Shown piece by piece: positions 10,485 to 23,400 of a stretch of DNA of 64,000 nucleotides. The DNA comes from Enoplolaimus lenunculus (lineage: Eukaryota; Nematoda; Enoplea; Enoplida; Thoracostomopsidae). The notes below the pieces were generated by a model. It had not been told where the DNA came from. It searched no databases and worked only from the letters and a program-made list of their open reading frames with translations. Positions within the stretch are counted from its first letter, which is position 1. Each line of letters begins with the position of its first letter. Position numbers and translations under genes: made by a program. The DNA is taken from assembly GCA_030248215.1 (NCBI GenBank), contig JASANG010000753.1, positions 620,001 through 684,000 of the forward strand, in the 5' to 3' direction.

Positions 10485-11218
10485 GCAAAATTGACACTTT
10501 CCTTGAAAAAATTCGCAGTGGCGCCTTATATCCACATTTGTCGGTCAGCGGAGGGACAGGACACAGTATTTTTGCGGCGACAAATCCGTCAATGTACCGA
10601 TATTTGCCGATTGATGACGACCTAAAACACAAAGAAATGTATGGCGCAACGTGTCAAATTGTTTTCGCAACAAAACATGTCAAGGTAATATAAACTAAAA
10701 GCTTCTGCTTATAGGTAGGGCAATGTATAACCGGAAGTCTGCCTTCACTGGCAGAAAATCAACTCCTCGTCTGCGGTAGAATTTTTGCTAAAAGTTTCGG
10801 CAATTTGTCGATGAGTTAATCCGTAACTTTTGGAGCAATTTTGATAGGCAGCTTTAATTACCGAGATTTCGGTTCACGCTGTCTGGCCGCCTGTCGTAGA
10901 TGTCCGTGTTCAGGCTGTCCCGGTACATAAACCGGACCGTTTTCAGCGCTGATTTGTCACATGCTGCACTCCTGCTTGCAATTGTCCCCGGACAGCGGCA
11001 CGGTCCTCGTAGTGTATTAATATGGGCCAACATTTTTTCAAAAACGAGTTTAAAACTAATTGTTAAAACTAGTAATTTCAACAGCATAGGTACATGGCTA
11101 AAATTAACTAATTTACGATCATTTTTACTACCTCTTTTTCGCCTCACCTCCGGCTCCGGCTCCTGCAAGTTTCGTTGACTTCCGGCTCCGGTATTTTCTC
11201 ACTTCCGGTTGCACCCTG

Positions 11219-11249
<31 letters not shown>

Positions 11250-11826
11250 ACTGTTTTTGGACTGCAATTATGTCGTCTAGACCCCACTCTTGCTTTACTG
11301 GAAACTCCAAGGAACCAGCTTCACCTGCGGCAAATTTTGTTGTGCTCCGGCTCCGACTCGAGCTGCAGTATTTTTCACCTCCGTTTGCACTCTGAAGGCT
11401 ATTATCTCCCCGAAATTTCTGGAGACTCGGCAAAAGTTCTTATACGGTTATACCTTTCCGAAAACAAACCCTGGCTATGCCCCTGAACCACAACCCTATG
11501 TCTTACGGTCAATTTATTTACAGAAACACATCCTCAAATGGCTTGTACTATGCGCATTGCAATCTGACTGTATGGGATTCCGCACTGAGCTTTATTGCAA
11601 TTTTGACGGTGACAGATATAATCGATATGCAAATTGCCATCGTTATGACCAATCTGCACTTTCTATATTGCTTGGTCATGCAAATTCATTTAACGCGTCG
11701 CGCTACGTTACAAACGACCCTCCGTTATATGTAAATCGTGGAAAACGACATATGATATGGTGGTATCGGTTCAAATCCCAAATGTCTGAACACGCGAAAA
11801 ACGTGTATAATTATTTGTTTAGCTGA
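10485..11826 (+). CDS. Last two exons of an unidentified host gene (putative glycosyltransferase-like)
   Basis: Exon 10485-10684 follows the acceptor TTAATTTCAG and ends at the donor AAG/GTAATA. Exon 11524-11826 follows TTTATTTACAG and ends in TGA. They join in phase 0 (...KHVK + KHILKWL...). The visible protein has 166 residues, with the segments YPHLSVSGGTGHSIFAATNP, MYRYLPIDDDL, HILKWLVLCALQSDCMG, LYCNF, YANCHRYDQSALSILL and an ending rich in aromatic and basic residues. The pattern 'MY.YLP ... ILKW..LCAL..DC ... HRYDQSA..ILL' matches, from memory, the C-terminal part of invertebrate secretory proteins resembling nematode DUF1647/glycosyltransferase-like families. The conserved Cys pairs fit an extracellular or Golgi-lumen location. 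No upstream exon was found between the Polinton and 10485, so the 5' part is either outside the window or lost. The exons are well supported; the function is tentative. Confidence 0.7.
10706..11219. mobile_element. Degraded hAT-like MITE in the intron of the unidentified gene
   Basis: The right part (GCTCCGGCTCCTG ... GGTTGCACCCTG, ending near 11218) resembles the end of the well-defined hAT-like copy at 37568-37898. The left end (GGGCAATGTATAACCGG) is diverged. A second fragment of the same family (GGCTCCGACTCGAGC ... TTTGCACTCTG) lies at about 11349-11394. The boundaries are approximate. Confidence 0.45.
11219..11250. repeat. (CTA)n microsatellite
   Basis: About ten CTA/ACT triplets directly follow the end of the hAT-like fragment. 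Confidence 0.85.
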
Positions 11827-11849
11827 ATCGTTTACTCTTTGTCGGGTGC

Positions 11850-12029
11850 GAGTTACTTTTAGGGTCGTCCCGGTTTCTGGTGGGTCTGTAAAACAGTACG
11901 CTTAGAGTCTAGACTACAGGTACTGCTTACGCTTTAGGTTGAGCAGTACGCTATTTTTCATCACCGCTTAGACTTAGGGAATATGCTTAATCTATATAGC
12001 TACAGCCCTAAAAGTAACATTGGCCCTTT
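11850..12029. mobile_element. TTAGGC-type element, subfamily B, degraded
   Basis: It contains CCCGGTTTCTGGTGGGTCTG, a TAGACTACAGG segment, a few degenerate CTTAGG hexamers and the diagnostic right end CCCTAAAAGTAACATTGGCC. The same layout is seen at 35404-35571 and 59940-60133. The left inverted repeat is mostly lost. Confidence 0.6.
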
Positions 12030-13059
12030 CATGCATATATACTATGACGTGCATCTGCAAGACAGCCTCTGTCACACACATCAGCTTCAAAGACTCACGA
12101 TGTCCACATCTCAGCTTTTTGATTGGGACTCAGAAGTGAATATTTGTACGGAAAAGTGTGGGTGATATAGCCTTATTTAAAGATTTGTATTTACTGAATC
12201 TGTTGTTTTTTAGATTTTCATTATCCACAGAAGCGAAATCTACCTTCGATGGTTTCGTTTCGGCGATTTTTAAGCTTTATGTACTAGATTAATGAAATCT
12301 AATTGTAATTTTTGTCGTCATTTGTCAGTTAAATGCTCAATGTGTACTGACCACAATTTTAATACCAAGGTTTTTAATTTCGGCAGAAATTTACCGGAAC
12401 CGGGATGTGATCGCGATTGGATTCGCACTGTATTATACCTACAGATGACAAAATTTGTTTTAATACCCTGACAGACTGGTGAATATATGCTCACCTCATT
12501 GTGTATCAGAAAAATAAAACATGTTGGAAATTTTTATACTTCCATATCAGTTTACCGTTTCCGTTATTTTGATCGCGATCCGTTTCCGTTATTTCTACTA
12601 TCCGTTAACACCCTGCTAACCAGAGTTCTGCTCTTGGCAGTTTTATCTGTTGGTTCCGGCAATAAGATTAACCCATGCGCTTCAACGAATTGAGTTCTGC
12701 GGGGTAATTTGAATGGTAATTTTGCTACATATCCAGTTTAGGTCCAGACAAATACTGTTCACCGCTATCTCTGGTTTTGACCTATGGTTGAAAGCTACTG
12801 TATTGTGCTATACTAATGTTCGTTTGCCCGTAATGTGATACTACACTAGATGCTCGGTGCACAAAGAATGTCGTTTACTTCCAATAAGTTCTACAACACT
12901 ACATAATGACGCATGAAACGTAACCGGTTGTCATTGAAATGTTTCGAATGAGGAGCAAGCTGTGTGAAAATTTGTATTGAAACCGAAAGCAGTAGAGCAG
13001 CGTAACCAAAGACCAACGAATAGTGTACGAATTACAAATTAGCTATACGTCAGGATTAA
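12030..13059. other. Intergenic, contains a hAT-like fragment at ~12385-12617
   Basis: From about 12536 the segment TTTATACTTCCATATCAG, followed by TTTCCGTTATTTTGATCGCG and ending CCGTTAACACCCTG at about 12617, matches the right end of the element at 37447-38182. Otherwise I see nothing coding. Confidence 0.5.
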
Positions 13060-13326
13060 CCCTTTCACTCATAGAGTACATATAGTATGAGGAACTAAAT
13101 ACAATAATGTACGAGCAATACATACACTGTGAACAGTGTTTAATATTTATAACATATATGCACAGTGCAACATCTCCACAAGACGTGAGAGCCTACACGA
13201 GCTCGAGCGTCAAGTTCCTATAGCTCACTGGTCATCGTAACCGCCTCCCACCCGTGAGACTGGAAATCGAATCTTACCTTGAAATTACATCTCATATGAA
13301 ATTGAAAATATTCATGTAAGAAAACG
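13060..13326. mobile_element. TTAA-flanked piggyBac-like MITE with tRNA-like core (copy 1)
   Basis: It is flanked by TTAA on both sides (13056-13059 and 13327-13330). The left end is CCCTTTCACTCATA; the right end is a degraded complement (CATGTAAGAAAACG). A pol III-like A box (TAGCTCACTGG, 13221-13231) and a degenerate B box (GAAATCGAATC, 13263-13273) lie inside. It is the most diverged of the three copies. Confidence 0.7.
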
Positions 13327-14404
13327 TTAAGAAACATAAATCTCAAGATCCATAGTTCTATTAGACGAGGCCATCGAGATTGTTTAAAGCAACGTCTACT
13401 TACATTGGCAGAAACATTGACGGCATTTAACTATGAGAGCCAAGCAAAAAATAGCCCAAACCGGAACATTACAATACACCATGCTATACGCTTTTACGCA
13501 AAATTTTGTTCAAAACAACAAGAACATACAACACAATAACAAAAGTGAGACCAAATAAGACGTAAAACGAAACAAATTCGGCACACAGAAATTGTTATCT
13601 TAATCATGACACAAACTGCATCATGAAAATATATTTCAAACTAAATGTTTACCTTGCACCCAAATGAAACCAGCAAACCAGAATCTTTCAATCAATGCAA
13701 AGAAAGCCGTTCTGGCTATTTTAAGTTAAGAAAAAATGGGTCACTCGGCTAAGGTGCGCTACTATTGACTTTAAATTTTTGATATAAACAGATTAAAATT
13801 AAAATTTTTGAATCTAAATATAATCCAAATTGCTGTGTATCCTGTTACCAGAATTTGTTTGCAGCTGGATCTACGAACATTTGTACCAACATTTCCACGA
13901 AGTACAGCATTTTGTCAACAAAACAAAAATTATACGATTCATATACAGATGCGAGATTTGCTTTGTTCATTTCAATTAGCATTGGCTTTTATGATCTAAA
14001 ATAAAATGAATGTTTTACCAAAGTGATTTGTAAGCACATTAATCAATATAAAGCAAAATTAACTTGGGATTACAGTATCTTGTCGTGCGGCACCGGAGGG
14101 TGTCGCAATTCGAAACTTTTTTACAAATTATTGCAATGCAGCCACAGGTGAAAATTCAGGTGCGTTGCAGTACGGCACCGGACGACGCCGATTAAGGCAT
14201 TAGAATGTTCAATATATTATTTACTTCCAGGAAAATTAAAGCCTCAAAATTAGATTTACATCTCAGAACTACGTTTCGGAAACATTCACTTTAGCTATGT
14301 TTATGTCTATTTTACTTTTTAGCTTAAAACTTAAACATTAAACAACTCGAATACTTCGCAATCCGAATTTATACACCTTCAATCACGCCCCCACAATTCT
14401 ACGA
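13327..14404. other. Intergenic, no gene seen
   Basis: AT-rich sequence downstream (3') of DEK on its coding strand. It includes two short related GGCACCGG segments (near 14090 and 14175). No exon was recognised. Confidence 0.4.
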
Positions 14405-17400
14405 CTACACAAATTTTATGGCTGCTTTTAGACTAACCTCGTTTATTGTAGCTTTAATATAATCTTTTCGTTTGCTGAGGTCAAAGTTGGGATACGCTCC
14501 AATCACCTATAACGTAAAAATTACAATGCAGGGCTTATACCAGCAGAGTTAATTTTCGTTAATTGTCAGTTTGCTCGGACGCAGCATGTAAATAATGGCT
14601 CAGCAAAACATGCAGTTCATTTGAGTAGGCCCTGGCCATACCGGAAAGTTACCAGCAGGTTTTCAGCCGGTCGGATGGGTACAATGGGCAGTCACAAATA
14701 TCGCCATCAATTCAGAAAGACCACTCTAATTGCTGAACTACCAACAACTACTAGCATAGGCCACTAATTCACTTAACACAGCAGTTATGACTCGTGCATC
14801 AGAACCTACACACAAAACCCACAGTATAATAATTTATATACCTGTGCTATAACCGATTTCATCGTTGCTTCCTGAAGGTCTGAATTTCTAATGATTTTTT
14901 GTATTTTCTTTTTCAATTCAGTATCCTAAAAATTGCAATGACAATAATCAAGTAGTTGACTTAAAGCAAACCAGCAAATCAATCAGCATTTTGTAATGGA
15001 TATGATTGATACTAGTCAGAGGTTGACCGGATATTAATTTGACCGGATACAGTAGCCAGATAGTAAATTTTTTGCCGCAACCGCAAGTTAACCAGATTCG
15101 CTGATTTAAAATTAATAGCTGACTTGGATTTTTCATCCGAAAATATCCAGTATTTGGTAGGTTCATACATTTTACTGGAACCGGATGTCGGTTTAGTGGG
15201 ATATTAAACCGAAAAAAGAAATCCGATCGAACACGGTTAAAAGTAAAAATAATATGGAGTTACCACCAAAACATTGCTTGCAAGGAATCTGAACCAAACA
15301 AAATATTATTCATTCACAACTCTATTAAAACATTCAACGTACGGTAGGAGAACCATCTGCTTTCGTCTTCTTTGCTAACGGCTCCTTAAAAATAAAAATA
15401 TCGAAAACTTTAATTCGACTCAAGTGTTTGTCTAAAAAGGACCGTTTGTTTTGACCAAACAAAATACATTCTTACAGAATATTTATCGCCCCCGATTGGT
15501 GCCTGTCCTTGACCCGGACAAGGTAAAATTCCGGCAAATGGGTGAATATACTACTAGACAGCCTCTGGAACTAAAACGAATATGAACAAGAAACCGATTA
15601 ACCATATTACCAAAACCGTGTGATGCTTCCTACAAGTTAATGATAGCTCGCGTAGATTTCGAATTAATAAAATGAAACAAATTTCACGTTTGATTTGCCT
15701 TACTAAGCGAGAAGTTTGCTTGTTTTACAATTACAACCTGATAACGGAACCTACACACAGTTGAAAAAAAGCTTCTAGATGCGTAGACTTGGGACTAAGA
15801 CGGCATACCGTGCAGCGAATGTGTATGTACCAATTAAAACTGATGATTGCTGTACACAGTTGAGAATATGGGCACCAGAATCAGTAAGACTTGAGATTAG
15901 GACATTTCTTACATCTTCATCATCATCGCCAGAATCATTGGAAGCATCCGACTGTGAACCACTTTCGCTGGCACTTCCTTCGCTCGCATCGTCACCGTCA
16001 TCCGATCCAGCATCTAAAACAACTCGCACTACAACTTGTGTTTTTATTCTCAAATGTGTATTGAAGTTTTCGAATCAGCGAATGGTCAGCTACAAAATTC
16101 TTCACCTTTTTGCGTTTGATACAAAATTTTGCACCTTTTTGCGTTTGATTTGTCCTACTTCTGTGCCAACTTTTAGATCCGTCGTTGCAAAATATCGTCG
16201 CTTTAAATCCTGTCGCTAACTGGCGATTCATGCTATACATATTTGAAAATACGGAACGTAAGCAAAGTGTTGTGGGCTTTCAAGCGAACAAAATGAAAAT
16301 GACATAACTCGAAACCGGTAACTAAATGAAAACCGGGATGTTTCCCTCACAGGTTCGTGTGCAACTAACTATATTATATGCTATTGTCGATAGAGTGACA
16401 ACAGTAGTTCATATTCGGTTACGAAATTTGGGGCAAAAATTCTTGTTTCTCAGGCAAAAATTCTAATCGCTCGTAATCCGTCTGAATCCAGCAAGGTTCG
16501 GCAACACCTGTTTGTGTTTAAATGTAGTTTTGTACATATTGAACATCGTTGGAAACGCCAAGCAAACATTAGAGATGATACGGTTAGATATATACTTGTG
16601 TGGATAACTCTACATTTCACTCTACAACAGGTTAACTCCATTTAGGCTTATAGTAAAATTGAGTGCATTGTTAAGCTTAAAATAATAAATCTAAACACAA
16701 AACGCGACCTTTCATTGGCATTTTTTCGAGTCAGTTTTTATTTTAGCCACGACTCCTAACCTGAAAAATAAGTTTTACGAGATTTACCAAACTGACTAAC
16801 AAATTACTGAGTTACTAGCGTTTTGGTTCAACTTAAAACTTTAATGCATATTAAACGCAACGCATAATACTCCGTTAGCAAACTACATATTGTTCGAAGT
16901 TTTAGTCAGATTGGCTAAAGGAGATTAAAAATAAAAAATAAATGAAGCTTTTCGAGTTGTTAGTTATTACCTTCGTTCTCTACTGCTTTCCTCTTTTTCG
17001 GTGACTTTGCCTTCTTCACATGAGCCTTTCCCTTTCCTTTCTTTCCAGAGCTTTTACGCTTGCCTAAATATTTTAACATTACACTCGGAGGCATTTTGCA
17101 ACTTAACAGACTAGAGAAATCCGGACTATATGTATTTTTCAGTATCCGGTTCTACTCATCTGAAAGTTAGACTGCGGCCGCTAACCTAACGAAACAAAGT
17201 TAACGGCGGTTTACACTTTTCCAAGGATTTCAGCGTTTGTTGGATCCGGAGGTTTTGTTTCGAGACAGGGGCAAGTTGCTTCTGCTGTAATCAGGATGCG
17301 ACCGGATAACCGAATCCCGATTAATATTTAAAAAATTTAACATCTTACAGCGATTGCATTTCTGGCCAAGTCAAGAAGTTCAAGCTTTGATACACTAAGA

Positions 17401-20400
17401 TAAAAATAGGAAATTGAAGCTACCAATTAATTTTAATTCAGTAAACATATATTTTGCGCGACTGACTCACTTCAAACAAAGCACACGTTTTAATGCTATA
17501 TCCGGTATATATCTGGTTCCCGTTAAAAAATTCACTATCCGGCGGATCCTGTAAATTAATATCCGGCCCCACATCTTGCTGGCTATAAGGCTATAACATA
17601 TTTTTGTATTCTCAAATACAATCATGGAAACAAGGCTGAATTTGGACTTTTCCGTAAAAAGAAACCCTTACGTTTTCCAAATTTTGATAACATTTCGAAG
17701 ATAGTTTCATTCAAATAGCTACACCCCCGAGTATGAATATTAATAGTTTACTGCAGCTGGACTTACGCTTTGTCGTTTTAGGACGTAGCACAGGTGAGTC
17801 CAAAGTGTACGGCATACACAAATATTCAAGTAATCGATCCGCTAAATCATCTCGAATGCCACTACGTTCCAATCCTAGCAGCGCTAGCATTGTTTTAAGT
17901 TTTTGCACTGTGTACCTAAACACTGTCACTAGACAATATACAATTTGAAATAATTTTCCGCGTTGTATATAAAGATTTGTGTGCAAACACAAAACCCCTT
18001 AAATAATCTGTATACTTAAAATTAAAAGAAATGAACAAAAATTCAAATTAAATAAGCGTTGATTATGCATCGTGAAAATATGCAGTATGCGACCAAATAT
18101 TAATTTACCGGATACCGGAACAATTTTTCATCGGAAACAAATCCTGATATATCATCTACACTTGTACGCTGTTTAAAGTATTTTAATTGCGAAAAATATA
18201 TGTTTGCTGAATTAAAAGTTATTAATTGTTAGCTTAAACTTTTCATTTCCACTTCAGCGTATCACAACTTTAATTTTTTGACTTGCCCATTAATGCAATT
18301 GCAGCAAGATATTAAAGATGCTCACACGTTTTAAAAAAGTTTTATGAAGGTCAGGACCACACCATAAATATTCGGTATCCGGTAGGTTTACATCGGATAT
18401 CGGTTTCTACCGGTCATTAAACCGGATACAGATATCCGATCGCACCATGCACATGAGAACAGCGACAACGTCAACAGCAGGAACAATTTTCATCATAGAA
18501 AAATAACTATTACTCCTGGCTTTAATACTGCTTACCGAAGGCTTACGTTTAGCTTTAAACTTTCTCCGCTGATTTCCGCAGCTGTCCAATAGGGTGGAAA
18601 CGGCGGGGCCCGATAATTTAATATCCTTGCAGGAGTAGAATAATTAATTAAAACCTAATACTAAATGGCATTCAAATATCAGAACCATTTTTAGCACTTG
18701 AAAAATGACCCCAATCAGGTATTTTATGTTTCCGTAGCTTTGCGTTCAGATGTAACATTTGTTTGGTATATGTTTCTTTTAATGGCATCCAGCATGGGTT
18801 AACCGGAATTCATGTTCCTGCCATAATTTCTGCAAAAATACAATTTCTAACAAAAGTTTTTTGAATATATTTAACAGCTCACAAATGCCGTTTAATTCAT
18901 ACAATTAAACTAATAAATCGCCACCAAACTTTATTTTTTACTTAATTTATAATTTAGGAATGGTGGTACAAACGCGACAACTGAAAACTTTCACAAACCT
19001 ACCCCCAACTCCAATCATAACAGACGTTGCACACATATGAAAATGAACTTTAGCGGAATATATGCGACCGTCAGTGCAAATATTAATGAAAACATTACTT
19101 GATTATAAACTCTATAACTTCTATTAAAACAGTCACAGTGTTGAGAGAAGTAAACAAATGCCAAACTTTTATACATTTAGTCCAAAATACGAGCATAACA
19201 TTACTGCATCCATTCATCAACTCAAACTAGTTCAGTTAATAGCAATTGTTCATCGCTTTATCACCTCTTTGGTCTCGATTAGCAAACCACCAAGACTCGT
19301 GAAAAGCGGGACTGAGACCAGCCAAATCTCGAGATTTACCGAGACCGCCATTTCTGGGTGCCTGACATCCGGCCGCCGCACACTGGGTGGTACTGTATTT
19401 TTCAACGATTTTAACTAGTTTCTGATACACCGCAAAAACACCGTCTTTAGCCACCCATTCCTTCATCAGTAACAGATACGTAGCACTTACTTTCGTAACG
19501 CCGCCCGCTTCGCCTCGTATTGTTTCGACCCAACTTCAAACGCGAATCCGCAAAATTGTTTCAAGTTCCGGCGAATTTCATGCACTGCACCTTCGCGACC
19601 AAAACAAGCACGATGCAACAGTTTGACTTCATCTTTTTTGGCAGCGCCAATCAATTCAACAATATACTCGATGTCGCCCAACCGTTCACCGCGACCGTCT
19701 TGTACATCGATCGGTTTGCGGCCATGCGATAATTGATACGGCGATTCGGTTGCAGTCAGCCGGTCAACTTGTCGCCGTTGTCGCTTGCCGTGAAGCTCGA
19801 GAGGAGCTTCGAGTAACGCTGTTGCAAAAAGTCAGTTTCAAATTACAAAAAAATAATTTTATACAAAACAGAAGGAACCAGTAGAAAGAAGTTTCAAAAG
19901 TTGAATCTCTAGGTATTGACTGTGGCCAAGATGCTTGAAGGTAGAGGAAGGCTGTACAAAATGCAATTTTAAATAAGGGAAAAACCAATGCTAACAGAAG
20001 TTTTAAAAGCTAAATATCAATGTTTCCTTTTTCCAAGAGAAGGCAATCAATTGGGGCGGGAATTCTTCAATAAGGAATTTTTTCAATATGAAATTGGTAT
20101 TGTTTTAAACGAAAACCACAGTTAACCAGCTACAACCAATCGCTTGTATACAACATGTAAAAGCACTTTATACAGATACACAGCTTTCAAACACAAAGTT
20201 GGTATTGTTTTAAGGCATAATAATGCTGAACCAGGAAGGGAAATAATATCGATTGGGGAGTGGACCGAAAATGTTCAAGTTTGACAATTCCTCCAGTAGT
20301 AAACTCACCAAAATGTATTTGTATTATAAATCTAGAATTCCAAGCGAAATTTAGTCGCGTCATCGATCTAAACTTTGTCAGTTATTTACCTGGCAGTATT

Positions 20401-23400
20401 TTACTTTTGTTGCAACTGTAGTTGAACTTACGTGTTTTCTGTGTGCTTGCTGATTCAAACTCAACGTCATCCTCATCGGTAAACGATTTTTTGTTATCCT
20501 CTGGTGCCATCCGTGAAGCCTTTGACTCTGGGCCTAGAAATCATTGAGAAGTTTAAGCTTGTAATGACTGGGTTTCTGGAATATTACTTAATGAGCGATT
20601 CGCCGTAGTTTCGCAAAGCGTTTTATCTTTGTACTCGGTGGTCGAAAAGGTGGATGCACGTCCATCTATCACTCCGATGAGAATCTCAGAAACCACTGAA
20701 CCGATTTTGATAAACTTGTTTTGTTTGAAAGATTATTATCCTGTGGAGTTAAATTCGCATTCGTGTTTTAAAACTCTAAGCTAATTTGAATAATTAGTTA
20801 AGCCAAAATATAGGGTTTACACGTTATCTGACTTCAAAACTAAAGGTTTTTGGGGTGCAAGGAATCCAAATAAATTGTTTATAAATTTGCTAATAAGTAA
20901 TTAGTATATATTAGCTTAATAAGTGCATTATATATAAAGGCCTATATCGGTTTTGTCGATGCAAAACATTAAGTTCCGTAAGATTTTTGGATAGAAAGCT
21001 CTTAAATATGTCTCTCAAAACTTGCTATACTTGCAAGCAAATTAGCAGCAACTAGCTAATTAGGTATCAGCTATTCAGATTATCGCACGCGAGCATAGGG
21101 TCAGTAAGTTGATCTGAGCTTCGCTCAACACATGTAGTACCACAGCGAGTGGAACTATTAAGGCTTATGTAAGTACTTATTTAAGTCACCAACTTCAGTA
21201 AACACTAGATTTTTTATGGTAGACAAAGAATTGTAGTATTTATATAATAGTTAAGTTATGCTTTGAGAAACGAAAAATTGGTTAAGTAATTATTTAGCTA
21301 ATACTTGCTTGAGCATAATGTTAAATTAGGAATGGTTTTACAAACCCCGAGCGAATTTTTCAGGCCAAGCACAAAACATCGTCCAGATAAATATACGTAC
21401 GTATTTCTTGCATTTTTGTTAACTTACTCTTTTTAACTGCGGGCCGACCACGGTTTGATCCTTTTCGAGCCGGACTAGTTTCTGATGAACCCGATTCTGT
21501 AACAAAATGCCAACAAAAGCTCGGATTTGGCAACAATTTGTGGTTCGGTAGCTGGTAGGGATGAGCTGATACCGAAATTTTTGCCGATGTCAATTGCAAT
21601 TTAAATAAACAATGCTTAAAAACAGATACGATACAACCAGGGCTATAACAGGAACTAAATTGTGCTGAAACAGGAACCGGAATTTGAAATAATGTTCAAC
21701 ACCGAATTACTATTTTTAAGTAAACCCGCTAAAAAGGTACCTCAAGCGAGTTATTTTGACTTCTTTTTGATTTCCATCATTCGAACACAATCACTCACCA
21801 AATATTTCAATTTAACAACCTATTAACTAAACTGAATGAAATGAAAGCCATAAAAATTGATAATTCCGGCCGGAATAGGAATTGCTGACGAACCGTGGAT
21901 ACATCACATCATTATAAATGCGAAGAATTAAACCTAACAACCATAAAAGATTAAATTTTATGAGAACGGTTCATTTGAATTACTTTTCAAGCACTAATAC
22001 AAGAGAGATATCAGTTCCCTTCATCAGACGCGTATGCCAACAATTGAAATTAGTAACATTCCAACTCACTATTATGTTAAAAAATTATCGGCAGTTTTGT
22101 GCAGTACCGATGAGTTCTAGCTATTGAGAAATGTGCCTCTTACTAGCTCGACGTGGAGTCAAGGAAGAGAAAATTAACATTTTCAGCAACAGAATAGCAC
22201 GGGACAATCAATGCACTAGGCAATTGCCTTGTCAATTGCAAAACGGTTCGACACTTCGACGGGTTATTAATTATCCGGAACCGGATATAGCACTTAAATT
22301 CGTACACTAGTTGAAGTATTGGGTTGCAAAATAGTATACGTACGTTTCGTTTATTAAATTAGGAATTTGACTAGACCATAAATAAAATAACAACAAGAAG
22401 TCAAAGTCGACCACTTGTAAAAACAATTTTTGAATTATATACAGAACCATCACCGCAATACCGAATACCAAATATCGGATTTTTGCTGAATATAAACGTG
22501 GATCCGGATATTCGGGCGAACAAACGTCAACTTCATAGACTAACTCTCCTAAACGAGAAACCATTGCATATAGCAGAGTCCACAGCTATATTCGAATGTA
22601 GTAATGCGACCTTCGTAGTCTGCAATTGCGGTTTGAATTCGGCTGTGAACAAGCCAATCAAACAGCCGAACCCAACAGTGTTACGCAATATATTATGGTA
22701 ACAATTTTAAGCGATCAAAATTTTAAATAACTTCTAATATAAATCCATAGTTTACAAAATAATTACGTTTGCAAAGAATGTAGTTTTACTTGAATAATAA
22801 ATGTCATTAGTTTTGCAGGTCGAAAAGCAATGTTCCTATTTCGTAAGTATTCTGAAGCAAATTATCGATACATCAGAAATTTGCAAAATGCAAGGGTTGG
22901 ATTCGGATTCGGCAAATTAGCAAGCTATATCTGTCGTTTCGAACAACGCCACCAAGAAATGTTATAATTTTGGTCATAATAGTTCAAAGTTATGTTATAC
23001 GTACCTACTTTTAATAAATTAATAATAAATATGCGTCAATGTCGAACACTGGATCTACATCAGGGATGGGAGTCTTGGTCTCGGTATTTGGCTTTGAATC
23101 TTGGTGGCTTGGAATCAAGACAAGAAGTCAAGATTTCAGCAAACGTATGGTTCTTCTGTGAGACTATGAATTTTCATAATTACACAATAATTATGAGCAG
23201 ATATTCTATAACACCAAAAAACATAAAAAACACAAAAAACCTGCGCAAAACGCATGCAAACAAGCACGTGTATTGTATTTACTTGGAGTCTTTTTCTCGT
23301 CTCTGTCAGCCTTATCAGCTGCCACACTGGTCTCTGCCTCGCCATCATCAGCTTTATCGTCTGTTGTCGACCCAGATGGCTGATCTGCCCCTAATTTCGC

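Noticed and set aside
17349-17394. A 46-nt minus-strand segment with good acceptor and donor between two DEK exons
   Set aside because: Including it breaks the reading phase between the exons at 17767-17915 and 16971-17063, which join perfectly without it, and it matches no part of DEK.
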